Below the pieces are notes generated by a model. That model made no database searches. It was not told the DNA's origin and saw nothing but the letters and a program-made list of their open reading frames with translations. The position numbers were made by a program, and so were the translations under genes. A stretch of DNA of 64,000 nucleotides, taken from Saxidomus purpurata (taxonomy: Eukaryota > Mollusca > Bivalvia > Venerida > Veneridae). Shown one piece after another: positions 23,114 through 34,526 of this stretch. Where the stretch lies: contig JAFMSR010000017.1 in the NCBI GenBank assembly GCA_022818135.1, forward strand, positions 4,095,476 to 4,159,475. Direction: 5' to 3'. How positions within the stretch are numbered: position 1 is the first letter of the stretch; each line of letters starts with the position of its first letter.

Positions 23114-25940
23114 TATAATGTTTATTAAAGTCTCTTCCATTTACAATACAGCATAAGAACTCATACATAAAACATAAAATAAGTAAATGGTCATTCCATG
23201 TAGAATTATAAGAGACTACAAATACATTTCACTTATACATAAAACATTCATTAATTAAAACACATATTCCATTTGATAAAAAGGAAATGGTTCATTGTTT
23301 ATAACAATATACCAAGTATGTGGTAAGTATATGAGTGAGGAATACATTTCAATAGTCTGGGAATGACTACCTAATAAAATACCCTCACTAATACACCTTA
23401 CCCACTACAAGCATATTATGATAAAATAATTTCTAAACGTTTGAAAAGCTGGTATTAGTCTACAATTCTAGTTTATTTGATAGCTTAAAATTTTTAACCA
23501 AGCATCAGAATATTAAATTTCATCCTGAAGTCTAGACGTTACCACTAGTTTATTAAATATATATTAAAAAAATGAATTTAATTGCCGATTGGATCTACCA
23601 TTACCAGCTCCTCTAAACTTGGGATAAATTCAATCTATCACTATCTACTATAATACAGATTAAGAATAACAAATTTCAGTCTATACATCTTCAAACCTAA
23701 AACTTTAAAAGTTTAAAAGTTAGTTATAGTACAGATATTTAGTACGTTTATCCAGAATTAGGAAACAGGATTTTGCAGCTTCTTTAACAATATTGCAATT
23801 GGAAAGTATAAAATTGAGCTTGCTTACATCATTTAGTCTTGGAAACCCATTGTCAACCTCACTAGCTTTGTTGAACAAAACATTTCTAATATCATCATAG
23901 TATGGACATTTCAGTAAAACATGCAATTCATTTTCCACCCCATTGTTACACAAAGGACATATTCTATCATTTACTGCAAGTCTTTCATAACGACCAGTTT
24001 CTAGTCTAATCGGTGCGACTCCGCATCGGAACTTAGCCAAAGCCGATCTCTGTTTAAGTGGAAGTAACACTTTAAGATATTCTTCAGTCTCAAAACTAAA
24101 TTTAAAATTTCTGTATGTTCTCAGCTTACTATTTCTAGCTCTATGTGCACTATACAAACAATGTACAGACTCAATCCATTCATCTAGATACTGATTAAGA
24201 AAATTTTCTTGAACTTTGTCTAAAAATGTTTTCTGATACAAATGAACATTTTCCATATCAGTATACTCATTGCAGTGGTATTTTTTAAGCAACTCTTTTA
24301 CTGTATAATGCCAGTTTCTACACTGTCTACCAGCTATATCTTTACAATGTTTGTAAACCATTTTGTTAATTCTACTATCAGTCATTTTTGAAAATCTACA
24401 GTACAAATTAATAACACATTTCAGTTGCCTAGAAAAAACTGGCTCCCAGCCCATGTCACCAGCAACAGCAAGATTAGGTGTATATTTGCCCGTACCCATG
24501 AAAAACCGCATGGCTCTATTTTGTATTGCTTCGATACAGGAAAACTGTCTTGTACCCCATATGGCAGCTCCATATGCAATGACTGGCCAAACTAGGGCGT
24601 CATACAGCTTGGAATAAACATGAAACGGCATACCACCAATTGTTTTGAATTTTGCTATTAATAAACCTAGTGCTCTTCCTGCTGCTTGTGACACAAACTT
24701 AGCCATTACTTTATAATCCATAAATTCATTAAGCGTTAAACCAAGATATGTATATTTATCTGTGTATTCAAGCACCTGGTCATTGCATTTAAATATAAAC
24801 TGAGCCTTTTGCATAGAAGAAGTTCTGAAGTGCATTACATTACTTTTCGACATATTTATTAACATGTGATTATTTTGACACCATTCGCATAAACAGTTTA
24901 ACATCATCTGTAGATCATGTTCAATCTTTGCCATAATAACTATGTCATTTGCATACAACAATATTGACAGATGTTTACCATTTTCAAGTTCAATACCTAA
25001 ACCTAGTGCATTTAGTTTAATTGCTAAATCATTGATAAAACAGTTAAAAAGAACTGGCGATAAAATACATCCTTGGCGCAGTCCAATCTTTATATCAAAC
25101 CAATCAGACATATAACCATTTACTCTTATACAAGACCGAACATGTGTATAGAGTGACATTACAGCTTTCAGCATCTTACTATTGACACCCATTTCAGAAA
25201 TACGGTTCCACAAAGTAGACCGATCAATTTTATCGTACGCTATTTGGAAGTCTATAAAGGCAGCAAAAGTAGGCACTCGTTTCTTAAGTCTAGATTCAAT
25301 AATTGATGTCAACTTTGCTAGATGGTCAATGGTACTTCTCTCTTTCCTGAAACCGTTTTGCTCGTCGGACAGTAAATCATTATTTTCTAACCATTTTGAC
25401 AATCTGTCAGTATAATTTGTACATTGTGGATGCTAAAGTAATTCCTCTATATGACATAGGATTTCTAGGGTCTACCATATTTGTCTTTGGTATTGGCTTA
25501 ATAATTCCTTTACCCCAATCACTTGGTACTTTACCAGTTTCATAACACACATTAAAAACTCTATGTAAAATAAAAATACAAATATTATTTCTAAATATTT
25601 CATAAGGTAAGTTATCTAAACCACTAGCCTTATTCTTACCAGCTTTATTTATATAGCCCTTTCAACCTCAAACATAGATATATTATCATTAAATTCTGGC
25701 ACATATGTTCCACTAATTCGACTATTGTTACTCCCTGTAATAGGGTTAGCATTACAGTTTGTATCGTGATCACCATTATACAGAGTTTCATAACTATTTT
25801 TCCAATATTTCAATACATGATCTAGATTTAAATCAACAGAACCATTCGCATCAACAATTTCCATAGGTATTGTATTTTTCTTAGCCGAATGAATACCAAT
25901 TTTCCCAATTAATTTCCAAAAACTATCACACTATCAAACT
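23114..25940 (-). mobile_element. 5'-truncated non-LTR retrotransposon (LINE)
   Basis: A 2.8-kb minus-strand element consists of reverse-transcriptase coding sequence (25925-23720) and a 0.6-kb 3'UTR. AATAAA lies about ten bases before the 3' junction, and there is no poly(A) tail. No endonuclease domain remains, so the 5' part was lost, as usual for LINE insertions. The C-terminal pattern CPLCNN...H-x-x-x-x-C is typical of Jockey/CR1/RTE-like LINEs in molluscs. The clade is not settled. Confidence 0.85.
23720..25925 (-). pseudogene. LINE reverse transcriptase, frameshifted
   Basis: A 560-codon open stretch (25402-23720) has RT motifs in order: GFRKERSTIDH, AFIDFQIAYDKID (domain A, with Q where K is usual), GLRQGCILSPVLF (domain B) and LLYANDIVIMA (domain C). 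The last is normally YADD, so one catalytic aspartate is Asn. The C-terminus has a zinc-knuckle-like CPLCNNGVENELHVLLKC. Upstream codons continue in other frames: ITLASTMYKLY just before the break near 25425, and EIVDANGSVDLNLDHVLKYW at 25864-25800 before a second break near 25660. At least two frameshifts and the domain C change show it is dead. The apparent start of the open stretch is TTG inside the RT, so it is not a real N-terminus. Confidence 0.85.
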
Positions 25941-25991
25941 ATCTACAGTGATCTTAAGTCAGCGACTTAACCACTCGGCCACGGAAGCGGT

Positions 25992-26843
25992 CATTAGTAT
26001 ATAATTGGTAATGTCTACAAAGTTTTGAATGTTCCACGCACCGATTACTACGTCACGCTACACTACAGCAATTCTCCAATATCTGTTGGGGGAGAACAAT
26101 TCTTAGGAGGCTGATTTGATATGGCACCGTAATAAGGTTGTGCCAGTACTTCCAGCAACAATATTAGCATATTTTTACGTTATGCAAACGATATGTAAGT
26201 TAACAGTAAGATAAAGCACATTCATTTCAGGTATCTTTAAAATTTGCAATGCAAAATCAAAGGCTTTGTTGGAAGACTTTTGCGATTTCAACTTAGCAAT
26301 ATGTCATGTCCAGTGATCTCCCTTTAAAAAAATACTGTTATGTGAAGGGAAGTAACCGCACAAAACGTAAAGATATAGCCAGGCTACTGGTTGTAAGTTG
26401 GTTTCATCTGTAAATGTCATCTTATTTCTTTAGATTTTTCTTTATAATAGGACACCTCTCCGTTTGTCTATTACCATTTTCTTAGAAGTGGGTGGGGTTA
26501 ATGTATTTACATTACGAAAGCCTTACACACATTATCAGCAGTTTCCTTTCCATGAACTTTGTATTTCTATTATGTTTACCTGGATTTTCACTGAAATATG
26601 TAATTATGTAGTACTTGAAAATTCTTGTTTAATCGATCCATTGTCATTGTTGCTATGGAACAGCTTTTGAAGTTATGAAAAATAGCTATTGTTGTTATTT
26701 AGATGTGTTTTGTGTTACAAGAAAGGTTAGTGTGTTTATTTCACATTATAATACAAAATATTCAAACTGTTTAAAGTTGAGCCTGAAAATAACCATACAG
26801 AAAAGTGTTATAGTATTCATATGTTGGCCATTTCGGATAACAG
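25992..26843. other. No gene seen
   Basis: AT-rich; short open frames at 26464-26670 and 26675-26863 have no recognisable features. Confidence 0.45.
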
Positions 26844-27045
26844 TGAAAGTAAAAGTACATTAAACTCGGTATATAACGAACCCCTTTGCACGAGGTTTTG
26901 TTCCTTATATCCCGAGTATGTTATATCCGAACAGCATTCTCATATAAAGTTAAACAGGAATCGGATCAGGGTGGATAATTTGTTCTTTGTATTCGGCGGA
27001 ATTTCGCTAGATCCGGACTTGTTCTGTACGGAGTTCATTGTGCAA
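26844..27045. mobile_element. Partial copy of the TATAACGAAC MITE
   Basis: 'gtacattaaactcggtatat' followed by 'aacgaaccc', then 'gttatatccgaacag', 'aatttcgctagatccgg' and 'cggagttcattgt', match the theme of the 17162-17550 element. The right end is decayed and the 58-bp reading frame overlap is accidental. Confidence 0.45.
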
Positions 27046-27635
27046 CATGTATATATTTTAGTGGCTCAATGATGATATTTCTATGCTCTCGTTTATAAAG
27101 TGCAAGTTTTAGTTAGATTATTTCACAATTATGTAAAAGAATATTGTTTTGACAGAGTTGACAGAATGAAGGACGAGTTAACTTTGAGTTTTATCATGGA
27201 ACTAAAGAAAAACTTCCAGAAATGTGTTTTTAGAAACTGTTACGGCTGGCACATTCTAATACCTGTATGTTATCCTTGTAGCCTGTACATAAACTAAGAC
27301 AAGAGAATATGTTCATATATTTTTTGCGAACATGAATGTATCTGAAAAATCAATTAAACTCTGGGTCTGATGCAGGTTTAACATTCATGACAGTACAAAT
27401 TCCATATGGTATATCCTGTAACATAAAAATACATGATGACTTGTTTTTAACACCACAGTTTAGTGATGCTGCGTTCAATAATAGAATAGTTATTCTAACA
27501 CGATCCGCAACTTTTCGTATATAGATAAAGAGGGAAAGAAGCTATACATTATTTTACGATAAAATACAGATCACGTTTTCAACGGGCAAAACGTGGGGTA
27601 AATGTCGCACGCGTCAAATCGAATTCCGTGCTTGT
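27046..27635. other. No gene seen
   Basis: No coding or repeat signal recognised. Confidence 0.45.
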
Positions 27636-27661
27636 TGACGCCGCGATGAATCGCGGCGTCA
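27636..27661. repeat. Perfect 12-bp hairpin
   Basis: TGACGCCGCGAT and ATCGCGGCGTCA are separated by GA, giving a GC-rich perfect stem in AT-rich DNA. Confidence 0.75.
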
Positions 27662-28674
27662 GTATTGAATAGGTTTCAATTTTGGACCATGGGGTTGCAT
27701 AATCGAATAGGGAGCAGCCAACATTATTATTGTAAATCTAAACTATGTTCTATGTATGAAAAATGACTTTTATGAATCATTAAATTGTATTAAGTCATTA
27801 AAAAACAATACAATACAAAATACACATGTCTCCTTCCCTTATTTCAAAACTTTGGACACATTTAATGAGTATTTAATAACTTTTCCACAAACTCGTAGAC
27901 CACGGGTTTTTTATAGCTTTGTTTACGGACCTTACGACCCGATTCATCAAAGCTCAGAAAAAAGATTCGGAAGATGTTTTGCTATCTTAAAACACTCAGA
28001 TAATAGAATACATGGCGCCAACGTGAAAAATCAATGAAAACCCATTTTAATTACTACATATTAGACTTTAATATTGAAACTGTAAAAGAAAAAACCGTTC
28101 ACCCAACTATGCAATACGTAGGGCCCTAACGGAATTCCATTCCATCATTTGTAAACAAAAACAATAATCAGCCAATGGAAGTTCTGTAAAATGTATACGT
28201 CACAGCATAATTAATCATGTGGTTTCGTCTCTTTCCGCCATATTGCTGGGTGTATAATGCTTCGGGAATAGAAAGAAAGAAAAAATTCACATTATCAGCT
28301 ACAGGGGGGAGGGGCAGGTATATCTGTTTTACAGATAGTTCTTTTTCACAATATTTAGACCCGGTGTAAATTATATTTGCACAGGTTTTTGCCTCTGCTT
28401 CCTATTAACCGACCTGTGATTCAGTGAAATTGTGGGAGGAGCCATGGTTATAAATAGTTTTGTGTATCAGTTCCTTGGTATCTAAAAATAGCCAGTGCAA
28501 AAATTAGCATCCGAAAATAATTAATGTTGTGAGAAAAGAGGTATTTAATTATCACAATAGACAAGCAATATGGAAGTTACATAAGGGTTTAGTATTATGC
28601 AATTACTAATAAAAACTTTATTTTTATAAATCAGTTCCATAAACAAAAAGGATATACAGCTAAATACACAGAGG
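27662..28674. other. No gene seen
   Basis: A 93-codon frame at 27756-28037 (plus) starts with ATG but shows no recognisable motif, signal peptide or homologue known to me. I do not call it a gene. Confidence 0.4.
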
Positions 28675-29239
28675 CACGGACCGGTATTACTGATTACCGA
28701 AAACAACTTTTACCGGAAACAACCAAAAACAAAATGAGATTACCGGAAACAAGTCTTAATTCAATAGTTTTTATGTTAAATACACTTTTTATTATTCTAA
28801 ATGATAACAATTAATGTATTTGTTGAATATGTGTAATTTTAGAATGATAGGTTAGGTTTTAAGCAAATTAGTTCGATGTAACTTAGTGTGTACTTTATGT
28901 TGTAACGATTACCTCCCTTGGACGGTATTAAAACCCAAAATCATTGCAATCACGGACCTATATACACATGTGTATAGGTCCGTTCTCAATTAGAAAAAAA
29001 GTATTACTTTTCTTTTTTTGTATTTAAATAGTTCGATAAATTTTAGCGATATTTTTGTTCAAGTTCTTTGACAGTTTAACAACTTATCTGCATTTCCAGT
29101 TACGAAAATTCCCATGAGTGAATGAAAATAAAAAAAACAGAAACTAGAAAATCATTTAAAATCTTTTTATTTGCATATATCATTACAAGGATGAATAAAA
29201 CAAATAAAAATAATTAACATAATGTTATATAGGTCCGTG
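28675..29239. mobile_element. Short-TIR element with ACAGAGG flanks
   Basis: Ends read CACGGACC inward on both sides, and ACAGAGG directly flanks the element at 28668-28674 and 29240-29246. A further CACGGACCTATATACACA / TGTGTATAGGTCCG palindrome lies inside at 28951-28982, so this may be a composite of two related elements. A 7-bp duplication is close to but not the 8 bp of hAT elements. No coding sequence. Confidence 0.5.
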
Positions 29240-29483
29240 ACAGAGGTAATGATCATTTTATGTAGTAAAAAAGGGTTCGCTGATGTTAACCACGCACATT
29301 TTATAATAGAAACCTGCCCCAGTGCCCATCTCCCAGCCATGCTTCAAAACATGCGCGGCGTCTTTGATGCCTTGCATCAAAATTCGTCTTGTAAGTTACT
29401 TTGGAATGGTGCTACGCGTCAAACATAGATCGTAGTATTTTCAAAGACAATTTCGTGTTAGAATCGAAATAATAAAAGCATCT

Positions 29484-29604
29484 CTGTATTTTATCGTTGA
29501 ATAAAATACAGCCAGTCGTTCGGATGCGAAAAATTAAATCACTCGTGATTTAATTACTACGCATCCGAATTCCTGGCTGTATTTTATTAAACGATAAAAT
29601 ACAG
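29484..29604. mobile_element. 121-bp foldback element
   Basis: Almost the entire segment is one inverted repeat. CTGTATTTTATCGTT pairs with AACGATAAAATACAG, and the inner GGATGCG...AAATCAC pairs with GTGATTT...CGCATCC around a TC loop. It is probably a small MITE. Confidence 0.75.
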
Positions 29605-30874
29605 GACACATTTATTATTTCTTAAATCATGCATAAAATGAAACTGAACTCAAGTAAAATTGTTCTACGTGAAAAGGAAAATTTTATGAAAATCAAATAA
29701 GCAATGAATCTTGTCAACAGCGTTTGGTGTAATCTCTTTAGTTGTCTAGTTTCAATACAGGTCATGGTTGAATATATCTAGTACCCTGTACCAAGTTTCA
29801 TGAAAATCTGATGTGAGTTTTAACGAATCAAAACTGTTGAAGGAGTGTACATATATGTTAGTCGATCTCTATTTCTTAAAAGGTGACACTGAATGTATGC
29901 AACGAAGTAGACAGAAAAACTTAGTGTTTGACTTTTATGTCAAAAAGCGGATCAGAAAAAGACATGTTTATGAACGTTTTAGAAGACAATGTAATAGTTT
30001 CATTGATCGTGTCTGTGATATTTTTAGCAAAGTATGATATCTTCATACAGTTTGATAAATGTTCTTAAAAATTAAAGCACTTTTTCCTGTCTCAGTTTCT
30101 GTAAAGGCTACAAAATAAACAATCTGTCAACATTAAGGTTAAAATGTCATCACTGTAAAAGTTTCTTGAAAAAAACTTTTCTTGAAGTTCTACTAACATT
30201 TCACGGTGTTAATCTAAACTAACTCGCCCTTCACTCTATCAACTCAGTATTTTAAAACTGCGAATACACTTTATATCGCTTAACCAAAACTTGCATTATA
30301 TAAGCGGGGCCATAAAATAAATTTGATCTAGTCACTAAAATGTGTACTTCAATTTTCAAAGTTTTCCGAAATTGCTATTTTTGAACACTTTTTTGCGGCT
30401 CAACTTAAACCAGTTTGAATATGTTGTACTACTATATAAAAAGAAGACCGACACTTCAGGCATTCATCTAAATATTGTTATGAAAATTAGCGTGTATGTT
30501 TTATTGCAAACGGAGGTGCTTAGGGACTGGACTCACTGTAAGATAAATAAATTGAACAGGTGAAATCAGTTTCCATTTATCTTTTCTAAAGAAATGTTAG
30601 TGAAATTTACGAGCTCCTTTATATTTATAGAAAATTGTTCCGGAGATGTGGTGCACATCGGCTGACCATCACATACTAAATTAATATACGCAAAAACATG
30701 TAATATGATTTTATAATAACATTTTCAAAACAGTCGAGATGTTTTTAAATTTTTGTTCTACGCAGAAACAGGTATGATAAATTTATGATAACAGCTAAAA
30801 CAAGATGATGTATACACAATCAAAGTAGTCTAAGTGCTGTATGTAGTCTTCTACATAAACGGATTGATTGCGTT
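29605..30874. other. Spacer 3' of the first GPCR gene
   Basis: AT-rich, includes the 3' flank of the minus-strand GPCR gene ending at 30875. Short frames at 29813-30037 and 30342-30563 are unremarkable. Confidence 0.45.
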
Positions 30875-31930
30875 TTAGATCGCAACTACTTGTCTAACAC
30901 TATGGTTTCTCCTCACATAGTTTGCAAATTTGTAGCATGAATTAGTGAAACGTTTGTCGAGGAAAGCATAGATAAGCGGATTGATAATGTGGTTGATATA
31001 GTAAAGTCTGTAGAAGATCTGATACAGCAGAAGGTTTGTTGGGGACATCTGGTGCTCTGATGTAGTCAGGAACGATAATCCGGCGTAGACGATGAAAGTC
31101 ACAAGAAAGATAAGCGTCAATGTGAACCAGACTAGTGTCATGTTCGGAAGTCTTTGTGTTGAAATGGATCTTCCAAGACCGTCACTATCATTTCGTCTTT
31201 CTTGTGTTAGTGTAGATGAATTGTCTTCTTGATTGTTACGTTTAATTATAGTTGCCATTATGAAAATGTACATAACCACGATGGCAACTGAAACGAGCGC
31301 AAGTGTACCGGTCAGACCTGCCTTGTAGATGTATCTTAAAGTACTAAAATGCCACTGCTTCTCTGCCGAACACATATATACCGTTATGTTTACATTGTTA
31401 CTGTTTGATTTCAAATGAGATGAAACGCCGCACATTATTGGGGCCATCAGTGACAGCAAAACGGCCACAAGTGCCGCAACAATTGACAGTTTAATTGCTT
31501 TATTTGGTAGTATCTGGGGTTGAAGTGGTCGACAAACTTTTTTGTACTGGTCTATACAGATAAGAAGAAATGTTAATATTACAGCACAGTTACAAAAGGT
31601 GTGAAAGAAACATTTAATTTTACACACCCTGTTTGAATATATAAAGAAGTTACGGGTTTTATCGATTTCCATCGGTAAAAGTGACATACAAGAGAGTAAA
31701 TCCACGGCTGCGAGAAATATGACAAATGTTCTGAAATTGCTATGTTTGTACTCGGAGCTTCTGAAGAACACTAGTAACACTAAAACATTCCCCAAAATTC
31801 CCAGAAGACAGTACATTCCAAGCATGACTGCAAACGGAAGCATTGTTTGCGCATACCGGAAATTTAGTTCATCTAGCGTCTCTCCCGGCGTTGAATTTGT
31901 AGTTACGTTTGAAAATTCTTTGATTGTCAT
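30875..31930 (-). CDS. Class A (rhodopsin-like) GPCR, 351 aa, orphan
   Basis: A single-exon, seven-helix receptor. TM1 about 31-56 (LGN, N48), TM2 66-88 (LAAVDLL, D77), TM3 106-128 ending in DQY (127-129, in place of DRY), TM4 146-168, TM5 203-229, TM6 264-288 and TM7 303-324 with NPLIY (317-321). C103 or C107 can pair with C187 in extracellular loop 2. The N-terminus has N-glycosylation sites at N8 and N12 and no signal peptide, as usual for the class. The TM6 F-x-x-C-W-x-P signature is absent (VTFIVYAGLSFL). An in-frame TAA lies 12 bases before the ATG, which supports this start. The ligand is unknown; peptide or amine receptor is only inference. The paralogue is at 37104-38342, same strand. 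Confidence 0.9.
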   Translation of the reverse strand: MTIKEFSNVTTNSTPGETLDELNFRYAQTMLPFAVMLGMYCLLGILGNVLVLLVFFRSSEYKHSNFRTFVIFLAAVDLLSCMSLLPMEIDKTRNFFIYSNRVCKIKCFFHTFCNCAVILTFLLICIDQYKKVCRPLQPQILPNKAIKLSIVAALVAVLLSLMAPIMCGVSSHLKSNSNNVNITVYMCSAEKQWHFSTLRYIYKAGLTGTLALVSVAIVVMYIFIMATIIKRNNQEDNSSTLTQERRNDSDGLGRSISTQRLPNMTLVWFTLTLIFLVTFIVYAGLSFLTTSEHQMSPTNLLLYQIFYRLYYINHIINPLIYAFLDKRFTNSCYKFANYVRRNHSVRQVVAI

Positions 31931-34465
31931 GATATTCTCTTAAATAAATCCGATCATTCCAAGTTTATTTCATATCAACCTAAATGCTTGCCACACAATT
32001 ACAAATATTTGCCACACAATCACAAATATTTGCCATAAATCACAAATACCCGCCACACAATCACATCAATCTGAAGATATCAGCTAAACCTTTGTTGAGT
32101 TGTGAGACAACAACTACGTCCTAAATGCGAACAAATATGCGAATAGATTCTCCACTGAAATCAGCTGAGACATGTACATTGATAAAATCCACAAATTTAA
32201 TTCGTTATGAGCTTTTTATCCGGTATAATCTTAGAAACGTACCCCTGGCAGCTTTTAAGAAACAGGTATCGATCACGTACGTACTATTTCTCAGAAACGA
32301 GAAAGCTCCAAGTATTACATACTTGTAGTTCACTGAGTCACCGCCTGTATCTTTGTAATATTTCTATGACAGCTCTCTGTAAATGTGGAAAATAGAGTCA
32401 AATGATCATTTCTTCGAGTGTCATTTTTTTCAAGATATTCGTATTATACTCCTTGACTTAATCATAACTTCAAAGTTAACTTAAGCGTACTACTTTTTGG
32501 TGATTCAACCCTCTCATACCTAGAAAATACTTTCATTTTCAACCAGATTCAATGTTATATACGTGACAGCAAGCGATTCACATAATTCATATTCATGCTT
32601 GAGATGTTTCTTTCTTCTTCTCTCTTTTCTGTCTCTTATTCTAAATTCTTTAGTGAATTTTGAATGTGACAAATATATATCTCCTTCGATACTATACATT
32701 TCAGTCTTATTATTTCTACTTATATTAAACACATAATTCCCAACTTTACAAAAAAAACAACACGTTATATTGAGCGTAAATTTACTAAGAAGTCTTGTTA
32801 AGGAGAAGATTCCAATAAAACAGTATTGTCTTTCATTCTTAATCCTTTTTCTCTTTGTACAATTATGTATCTGTTAATCTGTATGTACAATTGTATATAT
32901 TTGGGAATGAATATGTTTAAAATATGAGCTTTTCGTTGTCAGTGCACGAGTCAAATGTCTATATCGTATTATAAAATAGGCACAACTGCACGCTTTTATA
33001 CAAAAACCCAAGCTTGGTATAGAATCCGTCTAAACTTACACTGTAAAAAATCACAAATGAAGCAGTGTAAAATAAGTCATTAAATGGTTTTGCAGACTTG
33101 AAGATTCATATCAACATATTTGAAGATAAACATTCCTTAAGAATCACATCCGATAACCTTCAACATTTTGTGCCTGTAAAATATTCTACTGTCGAAATGA
33201 AACAACTTATAATCTAATACAGCCTCTTGTAATAATTCACAATTATCTTCGAGAAATGTTTGATACCATAATACGTTCTCTACATGCCGGGACTCAGCGA
33301 AGACTGATATTTTTAACACATTTCGTTGCAACTGCGCCAAACAGACATGCCGATTATATCAATTATATCTTAATTGAAATAGAGTGTAGGTGTATTATTA
33401 AGATCGCAATCATTTCATATGCAAGGGAATTGATATGAAGACACTGTCTCTCCAGTGTTACAATAAAAGATAAGACTGCTTCCATTAAAAATATAAAAAA
33501 AGTTCTTCACACAGATATTTATTCAATATGACACTGTACGGATTACAGAGGTGAAAGGTCAAATAATGTCTGGAAAGGATATAAAACAAGGATAAGTTTA
33601 TATTAAGTGGGTTGGAGCTGGTTTGCACAGTTAGTTCTTCCAGCTAATTGTTAACTGAAGTTACAAATGTACAGAATTCTAAAATGTGCAGTTAAGAATG
33701 GTTTATGAAATAAATTTTCGCCCTATGTTGTTCGAAACTTTAACCGAATGTTAAGTCAGCTTTCGATTTCTTTTGGCTGACAACATGATACTTGTTGGGC
33801 AATACTTGGGGAATATTTAGAACTTTCTAGGAGCATTTATTAGTTCCCATTCTCTAGAATGCAAACATTTGTTCTCAAACTATAGTAATATATCTCTTAA
33901 AGTTATCCGACTGTTAGCTTTACCGTTGAATAAGGTTTCGAATAACTGTGTCATATGACGAATCTGGTTTTGCGGGGAAAATACTTAACTGTACTGTTAC
34001 ATTGAATCCCTTTGAAGATTAAAAGAGATTTGCAAGAAATTTTGACTGAAAGTAGCGACGTAATAAACTAAAATTAATGACGTAATTAGTAAAAAAAAAC
34101 TTTTATCTCAGTCGCATTAGATTATTTTTTTATGAACTCAAAAAGATGAATAATTAATATAATATAAAGAACATATTATATTCCATGTCTAAGAGTTTTG
34201 AATGGACTATTTCTTGTCAGGTTCGCTGCAGTCTGGTTAGGCTAGTTTCAAACTATCTTTGTAAGATACGCTTTTGCACCTTGGCGTGTTAATCAAATAA
34301 GTTAATTTAACTAAAAGAAGGGTATAAATGTTCTGGTAACTTCTCAGTAAGTTAGTGCACAGACAGCAGAATATAGAAGGTTGCTACATTTTAAGTACGA
34401 TGATTGGTTCGATCCCCGCAAGTGCCATGATAGTAGTGTCCTTAGGTCAGATACTGATAATTCAA

Positions 34466-34468
<3 letters not shown>
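31931..34468. other. Spacer between the GPCR genes; short repeat at 31987-32065
   Basis: 31987-32065 contains four short copies of 'atttgccacacaatcacaa' or variants, just upstream of the first GPCR gene. The rest is AT-rich with only small unconvincing frames. Confidence 0.5.

Positions 34469-34523
<55 letters not shown>
34469..34523. repeat. (TC)n microsatellite
   Basis: About 27 uninterrupted TC dinucleotides. A 119-codon open frame across it is an artefact of the repeat. Confidence 0.97.

Positions 34524-34526
<3 letters not shown>

Larger units (their letters stand above)
22943..25991 (-). mobile_element. SINE split by a LINE insertion
   Basis: On the minus strand the tRNA-like head lies at 25991-25941 (A-box TGGCCGAGTGGTTAAG) and the body at 23113-22943 (GCCCTGCTACCGACC, CTTACGGAGGATCGGAGTA, AAACTGTCCGCCTG, ending in a CAA-rich tail). 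Both halves align with the uninterrupted copy at 18911-19162. A LINE separates them. ATCTA occurs at both junctions (23109-23113 and 25941-25945), a possible 5-bp target duplication. Confidence 0.75.

Noticed and set aside
27756..28037. 93-codon frame
   Set aside because: No recognisable motif, splice sites or second copy; length is within chance for this composition.
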